Assembly: GCA_029844215.1 (NCBI GenBank)
Contig: CM056740.1
Coordinates: forward strand, 22,611,873-22,675,872
Reading direction: 5' to 3'
From: Przewalskia tangutica
Taxonomy: Eukaryota; Streptophyta; Magnoliopsida; Solanales; Solanaceae
Length of the DNA stretch: 64,000 bases
Shown here: in pieces, positions 34,732 through 46,078 of the stretch
Numbering within the stretch: position 1 is the stretch's first letter
Layout: each line of letters starts with the position of its first letter
Made by a program: the position numbers and the translations under genes
Notes under the pieces: model-generated
The model's input: only the letters and a program-made list of their open reading frames with translations
The model's database searches: none
Told to the model about the DNA's origin: nothing

Positions 34732-37700
34732 TGTCACGACCCGAACCCGGGCCCGTGACTGGTGCCTTACCTCGGGCACCCTAGTGATACAACATCAGAG
34801 TAATCAGCGGAACATAAAACAAGACATGAAATAATAGAAAGTGTAAAACAGTTTTTCTGCGAAAAGTTGCCTTTCGGCGTATATATAGAAACTTAAATCT
34901 GAACAGTTACATCCCTTTTACAAACTCTTCCCACAACAGTACTACAGACCTCTAAGAATGATATAACAACAATGGCGGAACAGGGCCCCGCCATACCCCT
35001 GAATGTAAGCACCTACAACAACAGGGGACTATACCAAAGATAAGCCTCCGGAGAAATGGAGCTTCCCAAAATGCTGAACTGTGATCCTAAGAGCGAGGAT
35101 CGATGACTGGTGTACCTCTACCTGCGGCATGAACGCAGCCCCCCGAAGGAGGTCAGTACAACAGGTACCAAGTATGTGAAACTAAAAATACTGTAAATGA
35201 AATCATAGTAGTCTATATAAAGCAGGAGACATGTATGATAACCAAACTACAGTTCACAATAAATAGCGATCATGTCAAGTCGTGACTCACGCCCTCAAAG
35301 TCATCACTCAAATACAACTATGGGTCTCACGCCCACAACATCAATCATGCCCGTGGAATACCTTCCTCACTGCCGGCAGTCTATGATATAAAAGCACCAA
35401 GGAATACACATGAACACCAGGTCCCACCTGTGTCATAATAAAACTGTACGGGGTAAGTACGAAGGCATAGCCGACTACTAAAACCACGCATAAACAATGT
35501 CATAAATTGTATCATGAGATCTGTCTGCACCGCCACATGATCGAAGCCGCTACCGCCCGCAGATCTAATGTCGCGTCTAGTCCCGAACTTTCCGCGACTC
35601 GCATAGGCCACTCCAATGGCCCGCATGAGGTATTCCCCGCATCGAGGGTAGCTACTCCCCGGCAACGTCCTGGACTCGCAGTCCGCATGGCCACATAGAC
35701 CGTATGACCATAAAGGCCGCACACTATCCTGGAACTCTCGTAGCTCCGCATAGGTCACACAGACCCGCATGAGGTATTCTCGAATCATAGGTCACATGGA
35801 CTGCCTCGAGTCTACCCCGCGTCGGAGGGCTTAACCCCTAATCATGTCAAGAGGTGAGTGATATAATACCAACATAATAGCTTATCGTTAAACAACATAA
35901 GCACAACAAGGGAAACCCCTTTACACAAACATCACGAGATACTAACACACGTAGCATCCTAACATGTTTACTTATCAAATCAACAAGAAAGTATTACAAG
36001 GCTATCACAAACTAACACAATCAAGTTATTCACACAAGGTACTTTCTACTTTATGTTAACAAGTTCGGGTTTTTATCCCCAAAGTACTTCATACAATAAC
36101 TCTTTTAAAAGATCCGTTTCTTTCACAAAAGTCACACAATACCCGTAGTATAAAAATAGAGTGACTATCTTTTTAAGTAAACCAAAACACTTCCCTTTGT
36201 AAAATCAAGTAACAACATTATTTTCCAAACGTTCAAGTTTGCCTAATTTCAAATGCTCAAGTTTCTCATTTTCGAAAGATTTCGTAGTTCATATTTTTAA
36301 TCATTTAATAATATAATTCTCCTTTAAAACGATTTGAGAAACATATGTCTTATGTGTGAGTAGGTTATTCTTGTTTATAACAATCTTATTAAAGCAGCCA
36401 TGATCTAGGAAATGTAATATCATTTTGTCTCTTCTTAGCTTCTATGCAGATGGAGGTTTCTACTGGTTTTCATAATACTTAATAGTCAATACATTTCCCT
36501 TTATTAGCGCTGCTGTGGTTTGTTCGATACTTATTCTGATTTCCGAAATCAGTAAAACATTATTCCTTTTAAAAACCAAGTACTCATTACTCACGAATGA
36601 GGTTTCACACTTTTTAACAAAATTCATATTAATTCAATTAATTCAAGTCTCTTCTCTTTTAAGATCAATAAACCATTCTTTTTATTTCTCTTAAGTCGTT
36701 ATACCTAACTTCCCATAAAGCTAGTATAACTTCTTAAGCTTTCAAAACCAAGTATTATCCTTCTTTCAAAGAGGTTTCTTAATTCTCTTGAAATACTTCA
36801 AGATTCTTATTATTCAGGCTTAAGTCAAAAGACATTGCCGTAAAACTACGTTCAGTTAACACACGTCGCTCACCGTACTAAATATATTCTTTTAAAATAT
36901 CATGCTCAAGAGGATAGGAAGAATCACATACCTCGCGACGATTTATCGACTATTAGCAAATAGCTCCAAAGTACTGTAAACCTGCTAGTCGTTTCCATCC
37001 TTTGAGTAGAATACGCTACTCGCAGTACTTCAACCTATAACGGTTATACAAGTCTATCAATGTCTAGACTACTCGGTAGAATAAATCTAGATACAAGATT
37101 CTACGGAAAATTGGGCAGCACTTCCCTACCCACAAACTTCACAAGTCATCAGTAAATACACCTATGTAAGTCTGATTCAATTCCCTTCTTATATACCTTC
37201 CTTGTATATAACTTATACTTAATTCTTATACTTCAACAGTATGTAAACTCTAATTAAAATAGGGGGACAAGATATTTACCTCGATAAGACCATAATTATC
37301 CAAGTTTAAATGTCGATCCTGAGCAACGTTTAGCTCCTACTCCGTGCACTCCAACCCGCTCCAAACAACCCTTAGAAGTTCTACGCAACTTCTTCTTACT
37401 ACTTCAACCAAGTATGAAGATTTTCCTTAGGGTTTCGTTTTGTGACTGAAGGGAAGTATAATAGTATTTCTGGGCTTTTAGTATAGGTGTAACCTTGGGA
37501 TACCACAAGGTATTTGGGCCAAGGTATTTTGGAATAGTAACAATACTTGGAGAATACTTTCTACCAAGGGGGGGTGTTTTACGAGAACAACTCTCAAGAG
37601 GGGGGGTGTGTACCTCTCGCCAACACCACTGTGAGGGTACCTCTCGGCCAAGGGCCTCTCAAAGGGGGAGGGGAAGAGCTCTTGGACGAGATCAACAAGA

Positions 37701-38184
37701 AGGGAGGGAGGAATTCAAGACTTGGAAAACATTTGTGGATGAAGAAGTCTTCAACAAGGGGGAGGGGGGTATTTATAGGGAGATCAAAGGCCAAGATCAA
37801 GCCAAGTGGGGGGCAAGTGGAGGGTCAAGATTTGCCCAAGTGCACCCTGACCCTACTCCACAAATCCCTCACAAACATTGACCCATGTTTTAGGCACAAA
37901 ACATTGCACAAAACGTGCACACTCTCGGCCACCACAACCGTCCACTTGAGGGTGACAAGTGTCGCCCTCTCGTTGGTCCAAAATATTTCATCTCTCGGAA
38001 AAATCCGCAAAATTTATAAATGACATAGCCGTAATTTTCCCTTCGCAAGTTTTGTAAAACGTTTCATCGAAAAATGATTCTTTTCGGTAGTTATGCCCAA
38101 AATTTTCGGTCCTTGCCTAACTTAAGGCTTAAACTTTTATACGTACGCCCTCACGTGCATACTCTGGAAATACGGGGTATAACA
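34732..38184 (-). repeat. 3' LTR of E5
   Basis: 3453 bp, TGTCACGACCCG to GGGGTATAACA. CGCATGAGGTATTCCCCGCA units occur at 35600-35790. The reverse TATA (GTATTTATAG) is at about 37769-37778. ORFs 37495-37881 and 37547-38023 are duplicated in the 5' LTR (43615-44130) and are LTR sequence, not genes. Confidence 0.92.
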
Positions 38185-38509
38185 TTCTCCCCTCCTTAGA
38201 AACATTCGTCCCGAATGTTCCTTCTAAGTCTCAAAACATACATGCGCCAGTATAGTCTTCACTACTATGCTTCCGAAAAACAATCATGCCACACCTGGCC
38301 ATAAAATAACACACGCGCAAATACTCAATTCAAGTCCACGAGGAATCACCTCTAACATCACAAAAACTCCCACCCAAGGGCTAAAAGATACTCCCTTCGC
38401 ACCTTCACTTTACAAAAGAAATGATCACATCTATGTTCTTAACACATGCTCGCTTCTTCCCTTACTCGTCGTACCCTTCTCGTACACTCGAACTCTTTCT
38501 CATAACTTA
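38185..38509 (-). other. Purine tract, hairpin and 3' untranslated end of E5
   Basis: The minus-strand tract is GGAGGGGAGAA next to the LTR. The hairpin arms are 38201-38208 and 38212-38219. The remaining 290 bases have no recognised coding content and, in particular, no chromodomain. Confidence 0.72.
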
Positions 38510-38761
38510 TCACATTTCTGTTACTGCTTCTGTTTCCAAAATCTCTGGGTTACTACCTCCAACTTGATCATCATTAACTGGGAACACTCTAGATGGATCT
38601 CCGATACTTTTCCGAACATAACAACATGAAAGACCGGACATACTGCCTCCTACGTCGGACGGCAAAGCTAACCTATACGCAACCTGTCCTATTCTTCTCA
38701 TGATCTGAAAAGGCCCAAAGTAACTCGGGCTAAGTTTCCTCTGTTTTCCAAAACTCGTCAC
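38510..38761 (-). pseudogene. pol: Integrase C-terminal (GPF) domain of E5
   Basis: The minus-strand frame of 83 residues: RKLSPSYFGPFQIMRRIGQVAYRLALP, then a shifted stretch, then YVRKSIGDPSRVFPVNDDQV. GPF is the GPY/F module that follows the integrase core in Ty3/gypsy elements. In E2a the matching place is followed by a chromodomain; here the frame ends within 20 residues of NDDQV. Confidence 0.82.
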
Positions 38762-39289
38762 ACCCTTTCCGGGGTGGTACCTTCAAGAAGACCCACCTTC
38801 AACCTGAACTCCAAGCGTCGTCGCCGATTATCCGAACGACTTCTGTTGACTCTGAGCTGTCACTAACCTCTCCTGGATAGGCTTCACCCTATCCATATCC
38901 TGTCGAAACAAGTATGAACCAAATATCTGAACCTTGCCAACATCGAACCAATCGACCGGCAACTTATACTTCCGCCCCTACAAGGCTTCATAAGGCGACA
39001 TCCGAATACTGAAATGGTAGCTATAAAACACTTCCTCAACAGGAGACAACAATCCTCACAGCTACCCCTGAAATCCAAACACTGGCCCGAGGGCGAATGC
39101 GATACTGAGACTCACCTGAGTTCCTAACCCTGCCTGGTAAAACTTTCAGAAAGAAATAGCCGTAACCTGGGCTCCACTGCCTGTCATAAGGTGAAAGTAG
39201 GCACCTCGTGCAGCCTTACAACCTTCCTGATATAATCATCTCGTATAACCCACTGCCGAGTACACGATTTTGACTAAAAGATAAGATGG
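38762..39289 (-). pseudogene. pol: Integrase core remnant of E5
   Basis: It aligns with 20506-21021 of E3. Minus-strand pieces include MDFRGSCEDCCLLLRKCF and FGCRLMKPCRGGS, shifted readings of the DFRG...SYHFSIRMSPYEALYGRK region (39078-38884). Further upstream, VRNSGESQYRIRPRA-like sequence is at about 39120-39080. It is not functional. Confidence 0.78.
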
Positions 39290-39880
39290 GCTGACCCCAT
39301 CGGCCCGACTACTGGTCGAACGCATCCACGAACTCGTACGCTGGTTAACTAAACTTGGGCCTAGCGCCCTCGTGACCCTATCACAAAGCGGGACCACCAC
39401 AAACTGACCCCACCACCATACAGGCCGCGGGTTGACCCGCTATCGCGCAAAACTCTTGCTCCCCGATCCGGAACAATCTCACAATCAAGCCACGAAAACC
39501 TAGTGGTCTTCTTAGATCAACTACCCTCTTTCATTTCATACCACTCAGGGACTTATCACACAAACATATCTCACGTGCACTATGCACTCCGATAAGGGTC
39601 AAACATAAAAATACATCTTTTACTCGAGATGGCCTTACCTCTAAGGTCTCTACGTATAAAACTCTAAGGCTCACACTTTCCCTATCCCCAATATTACCCT
39701 TTTAACTAACCATGATTTCTAATCACAATTAACACAACGCTATCTGAACATAACACTTAAGATACACTCATCTTATCACACCTACAAATCTCTAGAGGGT
39801 TAAGGATATACTTGTATCTACTGCTTCACTACCCCTTTGTCGTCCTAATCAATCCTGCCCTGTTGGGCGCATAGCTAGGG
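39290..39880 (-). other. Anonymous segment replacing PR-RT-RNase H in E5
   Basis: About 590 bases. The inverted repeat GCGGGTTGACCCGC is at 39427-39440. The gag side reads a VASSSPSLAMRPTGQ-like gag tail and then loses all coding character at about 39800. All three minus-strand frames carry stops in the stretch I translated. Co-linear copies are in E3, E4 and E6. Confidence 0.72.
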
Positions 39881-40657
39881 AAGGTGACGAACTAGCCACT
39901 GATCCTGAAGGCTGAGTCTCTACATCCGCGCCACCTCTGGTCGTACAATTCCGCGCAAAATGGCCCTGCTGGCCGCAAGTGAAACAAGTACCAACAAAAA
40001 GACGACATTCCCCGGGATGACGTCTGCCACACTATGAACACTGAGGGAAAACTGAATCCTGCTGGCTAGAACCTGTGTACATCCGTAAACCAGAAGCCAC
40101 GAGCTCGACCCGGCTCGAATACCGAACGCCCCAAGATCGTGGAGGACCATTCTGCACTGGTGGATGTTGATATCTAATCTGATGCTGAGGCGGTTTGCCT
40201 CGAAAGTTACCAAAGGATCCTGCCAATCGGGCCCTCTTCCTCTGTCCTTGATTAATCTGTCGATCTCTACGTTTCTCGGCCTGTTGCGCATAGGCCCGTA
40301 CGCAGGTCATGCTCATGCCTGACTGAAGAGCTATTCTTTCACAACCCTCTCTTAGATAGTCATCAAGACCCGTGATAAATCGGTACATAAAATACTCTCG
40401 GTTGCTAAATCCATAGCTAGTAACAGGGTCGTCTCTTTGCAATCTATATTCTCTGTTCCCGGTCGTAGAACTGAAGGTTCAAATATCATGGCCGCAGCAG
40501 AATCGCCGCCGTGCTAAACTCACTGGGCTAGCGGCGTGCGAACTCCCGAATGAAGCACCACCCGGTGATGATTGGGTGCGTGCCTCGTAACCTCTGTTAC
40601 ATACTCGCGGCTCCTCACGCCTTGCCCTTCTCAGGCGGGTTGCCTTACGCGAGGCAT
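39881..40657 (-). pseudogene. gag: Gag remnant of E5 with CCHC knuckle
   Basis: The start is placed at 40657 (minus-strand ATGCCTCGCG). The best frame, 40442-40032, reads PVTSYGFSNREYFMYRFITGLDDYLREGCERIAL, then YAQQAEKRRDRQINQGQRKRARLAGSFGNFRG, the late core and basic linker of this gag. The knuckle CFTCGQQGHFARNC is complete at about 39988-39945 but in a different frame from the core. The first roughly 70 codons are also shifted. Confidence 0.85.
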
Positions 40658-40768
40658 AGCGGTAAGGGAAAGAAATACGTTAGAGGGGTCCAACTTATAA
40701 CACAGCTCTAAGGCACGATCTCAGAGTGAGAAGAATGGAAACCAATCCTAAATATCCTATAGCCTCCT

Positions 40769-40802
40769 GATTATTGGTGTGGTGCACAACACACCGATAA
40801 TC
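40769..40802 (-). other. Leader hairpin with GTGCAC loop (E5)
   Basis: The clearest copy: a 13-position stem with one internal C-A mismatch and an eight-base loop holding GTGCAC (40782-40787). It lies 46 bases from the PBS and about 110 bases before gag. Confidence 0.65.
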
Positions 40803-40848
40803 AAGACTCTACTAGATACGATCTGTAGACACTTTCCGAGGATTAACT

Positions 40849-40860
40849 GCTCTGATACCA
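40849..40860 (-). other. Primer binding site of E5 (intact)
   Basis: The minus strand reads TGGTATCAGAGC, complementary to the 3' end of plant initiator-Met tRNA. The LTR starts four bases away at 40865. Confidence 0.88.
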
Positions 40861-40864
40861 CTTT

Positions 40865-43800
40865 TGTCACGACCCGAACCCGGGCCCGTGACTGGTGCCT
40901 TACCCCGGGCACCCTAGTGATACAACATCATAGTAATCAGTGGAACATAAAACAAGACATGAAATAATAGGAAGTGTAAAACAGTTTTTCTGCGAAAAGT
41001 TGCCTTTCGGCGTATATATAGAAACTTAAATCTAAACAGTTACATCCCTTTTACAAACTCTGCCCACAACAGTACTACATACCTCTAAGAATGATATAAC
41101 AACAATGGCGGGACAGGGCCCCGCCATACCCCTGAATGTAAGCACCTACAACAACAGGGGACTATACCAAAGATAAGCCTCCGGAGAAACGGAGCTTCCC
41201 AAACGCTGAACTGTGACCCTATGAGCGAGGATCAACACTGGTGTACCTCTACCACGCAGATGAACGCAGCCCGGCGAGGTCGATAACAGTACCAAGTATG
41301 TGAAATCAAAATATCGTAAATGAAATCATAGTAGTCTATATAAAGCGGGAGACATGTATGATAACCAAACTACGATTCACAATAAATAAGCGATCGTGTC
41401 AAGTCGTGACTCACGCCTCAAAGTCATCACTCAAATATAACTATGGGTCTCACGCCCACAACATCAATCATGCGTGGAATACCTTTCCTCATCGCTGCGA
41501 TCATGATATAAACGCATCAAGGAATACACATGAACACGGGTCCCACCTGTGTCATAATAAAACCGTCACGGGTAAATGCGAAGGCATAGCCGACTACTAA
41601 AACCCACAGTACCAATAATGCCATAAAACTGTATCACGAGGTCTTTCTAGACCGCGCCATATGATCGAAGCGGGCCACTCGCCCTCAGTATCAATCTGCG
41701 CGTCAAATCCTGGAACTTCCCGCAGCTCCGCATAGGCCACTCCAATGGCCCGCATGAGGTATTCCCCGCATCGAGGGTAGCTACTCCCCGGCAACGTCCT
41801 GGACTCGCAGTCCGCATGGCCACATAGACCGCATGACCATAAAGGCCGCACACTAACACGGAACTCGTAGCTCCGCATAGGTCACTGCACCCGCGTGAGG
41901 TATTCTCGAATCATAGGTCACGGCACTGCCCGAGTCTACCCCGCACGGAGGCGCTTAACCCGGAATCATGTCAAGAGGTGAGTGATATAATACCAACATA
42001 ATAGCTTATCGTTAAACAACATAAGCACAACAAGGGAAACCCCTTTACACAAACATCACGAGATACTAACACACGTAGCATCCTAACATGTTTACTTATC
42101 AAATCAACAAGAAAGTATTACAAGGCTATCACAAACTAACACAATCAAGTTATTCACACAAGGTACTTTCTACTTTATGTTAACAAGTTCGGGTTTTTAT
42201 CCCCAAAGTACTTCATACAATAACTCTTTTAAAAGATCCGTTTCTTTCACAAAAGTCACACAATACCCGTAGTATAAAAATAGAGTGACTATATTTTTAA
42301 GTAAACCAAAACACTTCCCTTTGTAAAATCAAGTAACAACATTATTTTCCAAACGTTCAAGTTTGCCTAATTTCAAATGCTCAAGTTTCTCATTTTCGAA
42401 AGGTTTCGTAGTTCATAGTTTTAATCATTTAATAATATAATTCTCCTTTAAAACGATTTGAGAAACATATGCCTTATGTGTGAGTAGGTTATTCTTGTTT
42501 ATAACAATCTTATTAAAGCAGCCATGATCTAGGAAATGTAATATCATTTTGTCTCATCTTAGCTTCTATGCAGATGGAGGTTTCTACTGGTTTTCATAAT
42601 ACTTAATAGTCAATACATTTCCCTTTATTAGCGCTGTTGTGGTTTGTTCGATACTTATTCTGATTTCCGAAATCAGTAAAACATTATTCCTTTTAAAAAC
42701 CAAGTACTCATTACTCACGAATGAGGTTTCACACTTTTTAACAAAATTCATATTAATTCAATTAATTCAAGTCTCTCCTCTTTTAAGATCAATAAACCAT
42801 TCTTTTTATTTCTCTTAAGTCGTTATACCTAACTTCCCATAAAGCTAGTATAACTTCTTAAGCTTTCAAAACCAAGTATTATCCTTCTTTCAAAGAGGTT
42901 TCTTAATTCTCTTGAAATACTTCAAGATTCTTATTATTCAGGCTTAAGTCAAAAGACATTGCCGTAAAACTACGTTCAGTTAACACACGTACGTCTACCA
43001 TACTAAATATATTCTTTTAAAATATCATACTCAAGAGGATAGGAAGAATCACATACCTCGCGACGATTTATCGACTATTAGCAAATAGCTCCAAAGTACT
43101 GTAAACCTGCTAGCCTTTTCCATCCTTTGAGTAGAATACGCTACTCGCAGTACTTCAACCTATAACGGTTATACAAGTCTATCAATGTCTAGACTACTCG
43201 GTAGAATAAATCTAGATACAAGATTCTACGGAAAATTGGGCAGCACTTCCCTACCCGTCAAACTTCACAAGTCTCATCAAATACACCCTATGTAAGTTCA
43301 ATTCCCTTCTTATATACCTTCCTTGTATATAACTTATACTTAATTCTTATACTTCAACAGTATGTAAACTCTAATTAAAATAGGGGGACAAGATATTTAC
43401 CTCGATAAGACCATAATTATCCAAGTTTAAATGTCGATCCTGAGCAACGTTTAGCTCCTACTCCGTGCACTCCAACCCGCTCCAAACAACCCTTAGAAGT
43501 TCTACGCAACTTCTTCTTACTACTTCAACCAAGTATGAAGATTTTCCTTAGGGTTTCGTTTTGTGACTGAAGGGAAGTATAATAGTATTTCTGGGCTTTT
43601 AGTATAGGTGTAACTTGGGATACCACAAGGTATTTGGACCAAGGTATTTTGGAATAGTAACAATACTTGGAGAATACTTTCTACCAGGGGGTGTTTTACG
43701 AGAACAACTCTCAAGAGGGGGTGTACCTCTGCCAACACCACTAGGAGGGTACCTCTCGCCAAGGGCCTCTCAGGGGAGGAAGAGCTCTTGGACGAGAGCA

Positions 43801-44291
43801 ACAAGAAGGGAGGGAGGATTTCAAGACTTGGAAAACATTTGTGGATGAAGAAGTCTTCAACAAGGGGGGGGGGGGGTATTTATAGGGAGATCAAAGGCCA
43901 AGATCAAGCTAAGTGGGGGGCAAGTGGAGGGTCAAGATTTGCCCAAGTGCACCCTAACCCTACTCCACAAATCCCTCACAAACATTGACCCATGTTTTAG
44001 GCACAAAACATTGCACAAAACGTGCACACTCTCGGCCACCACAACCGTCCACTTGAGGGTGACAAGTGTCGCCCTCTCGTTGGTCCAAAATATTTCATCT
44101 CTCGGAAAAATCCGCAAAATTTATAAATGACATAGCCGTAATTTTCCCTTCGCAAGTTTTGTAAAACGTTTCGTCGAAAAACGATTCTTTTCGGTAGTTG
44201 TGCCCAAAATTTTCGGTCCTTGCCTAACTTAAGGATTAAAATTTTATACGTACGCCCTCACGTGCATACTCTGGAAATACGGGGTATAACA
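40865..44291 (-). repeat. 5' LTR of E5
   Basis: 3427 bp, partner of 34732-38184. The reverse TATA (GTATTTATAG) is at 43876-43885, next to a 13-base G run that reads as GGGGGAGGGGGG in the other LTR. Transcription would run leftward from here. Confidence 0.92.
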
Positions 44292-44296
44292 ACTCA
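44292..44296. other. Right target-site duplication of E5 (ACTCA)
   Basis: A perfect repeat of 34727-34731. Confidence 0.92.
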
Positions 44297-44821
44297 AGGG
44301 GGGTATTTATATAGAAATCAAGGGCTAGGATTAAAGCAAGTGTAAGGTGAAGATTGGGTCCAAGTGTGGGTGGATTCTTCCAACCAAATGTCCACCACAA
44401 CTTTGAGACATGTGGCCACCACATTAAAGAGACATGTGGCTAGCCACATGTCCCTAAAAACGTCCAAGACCAAGGGGGGGGGGGTGCCATGTGTCTCCCT
44501 CCTACTGGTCCAAAATATTTCATCTCCCGAAAATATCCGTAATGCCAAAAATCCGAAAATAAAGTGGGCCCCACAAAACCGTAAATTTTCCCGTGGGCCC
44601 CACGTGACCAATTCCGGAAATAATATTCCATAATTCTCAAATATTCCAAAAAGTCCGAATACCAAATCTGGGAATCCAATTCCCATTAACGAACCTTTTT
44701 CCTTCACAAAATCCGGAAACTTTTCCGTCGAAAAATCACATCTTTCTTCTTTTCTAATTTTAATGTCGTATTCTCGTACGTACGTCCTCGTATACATACT
44801 CTGGAACTATGGGGTGTAACA
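44297..44821 (-). repeat. 5' LTR of E3, right segment (U3 end)
   Basis: It continues the LTR after E5 and ends GGGGTGTAACA. A reverse TATA (GTATTTATAT) lies at about 44303-44313. The last 448 bases match the truncated E3 3' LTR at 19465-19887, including a GACATGTGGCTAGCCACATG inverted repeat (44431-44450). Confidence 0.87.
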
Positions 44822-46078
44822 GGAACATACACAACATACAACATGTTTAGACAATAATATCACAGGCTAGCCGATAAAGCTGTCTTCCATAAAATACGCA
44901 TAATCAAAGAACAATCAGATAACCTCGGTTCTACCCAAACCACAACATGTGACTACAGCACTCTAAGAATAACAACGGTGGATGGATAGGGCCGCCATAC
45001 CCTGAATGTACATAAATCTACAACATCGTGGAAAGATCGTACTAAAAAGACAAGCCTCCAGAGAAATGGAGCTTCTGACGTCTGATAAGTGATCCTAAGT
45101 ATGAGGATCCACCACCTGCTTACCCCTACCTGCGGCATGAACGCAGCCCCCGAGGAAGGGGGTCAGTACACAATATGTACTAAGTATGTAAAACTGGAAA
45201 ATACTGTAATTACATCATAAGTTTAAAACAAAGCCGGAGACATGTATGATAACAAAATTACAGTACACAGTGCCTTACTAACAATGAGAGTAACTAATAG
45301 TATACGTACAACATAAAAATAGGAAGCTCACGATCAAAGCAGGACCATCCGCCCACAGTATCATTAAGCAATCCTACTCCTGGGACTATTTCACCCGCAT
45401 AGGTCGTGTGGACCCGCATGAGGTATTCCTCGCATAGTCAGACTACCGCATGGGACTATTTCACCCGCATAAGCCCATAAGGACTCGCATGAGGTATTCC
45501 TCGCATCGTGGGTAGCAAATCCACGGAAAAACAGGTGGTATAACGTCTTGGGGGTTCACCCCTCATTTATACTCTTACCCTGAAGCAGGTGGTATAGCGT
45601 CTTGGGGATTTACCCCTCATTTGTACTCTTACCCTGGAGAAGGTGGTATAACGTCTTGGGGGTTTACCCCTCATTTATACTCTTACCCTATCTCAACCGG
45701 CCATCATACATGACATAAGCCCTACCGGCTTATCATACAATAAATAAGCAAGTTAAGAAATCCCCCTAACTTCATATTAGTCTTATTCATATATACTCTC
45801 ATTTTAGTTTACTTAAGGCACTAGCATATCTTTTATAAAAATCCGGGAATTTAACCCAAGTACTACATACTTCTACTCTTTAAAACAAATGACTCTTTTT
45901 AGTATAAAACTTCCAAGATAATATTAACCATAGTATCAAGTCAAAATTACTTTTCAGGACAAGTCACAATACCTTTAGAAATAAAGTTTGGTTTCTAAAT
46001 CAAGTGACTCCTTTTCTTATAAAACCTTAGGCAATTGATGCCTTAAAATCAAATTGCCTTTCATTAAATCAAGTATTT
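44822..46078 (-). repeat. LTR C of E2b (3' LTR), left segment
   Basis: It matches 18855-19464 of E2a and then 1778-2490. It lacks the first 60 or so bases of the LTR because E3 abuts it. It carries a private tandem array at 45533-45694. It is interrupted at 46078 by E6. Confidence 0.86.
45533..45694. repeat. Three tandem copies of a 54 bp unit
   Basis: Units start AGGTGGTATA at 45533, 45587 and 45641 and include CGTCTTGGGG and ACTCTTACCCT. LTR C of E2a has unrelated sequence after the equivalent point (about 2090), so the array is particular to this copy. Confidence 0.85.

Larger units (their letters stand above)
34732..44291 (-). mobile_element. E5: reduced Tekay-type element, young, inside the LTR of E3
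   Basis: 9560 bp with LTRs 34732-38184 and 40865-44291, internal 38185-40864 and a perfect TSD ACTCA. PBS, leader hairpin and PPT are all intact. The internal region has gag and integrase remnants around an anonymous segment and lacks RT and RNase H. The two LTRs look nearly identical apart from homopolymer lengths and a few gaps, so it is one of the youngest insertions here. Confidence 0.93.
19465..44821 (-). mobile_element. E3: reduced Tekay-type element carrying two nested insertions
   Basis: Minus strand. Truncated 3' LTR 19465-19887; internal 19888-22668 and 31627-32106 (about 3.26 kb in all); 5' LTR 32107-34731 and 44297-44821. E4 sits inside its gag and E5 inside its 5' LTR. The internal region has PBS, leader, gag, an anonymous segment, and integrase, with no RT or RNase H. 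Its right end abuts LTR C of E2b about 60 bases inside that LTR, so E3 most likely inserted into E2b. Its left TSD was removed by the junction at 19465. Confidence 0.8.

Noticed and set aside
37495..38023. Overlapping ORFs of 128 and 158 residues, repeated at 43615-44130
   Set aside because: They lie in the U3 part of the E5 LTRs and are duplicated because the LTRs are duplicated. Their residues do not resemble any element or host protein, and the frames depend on uncertain G runs.
39290..39880. The anonymous segment as a possible captured host gene
   Set aside because: The one part I translated (gag side, minus strand) has stops in every frame, and no long frame spans any of the four copies. 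Capture of host non-coding DNA remains possible but a gene cannot be supported.
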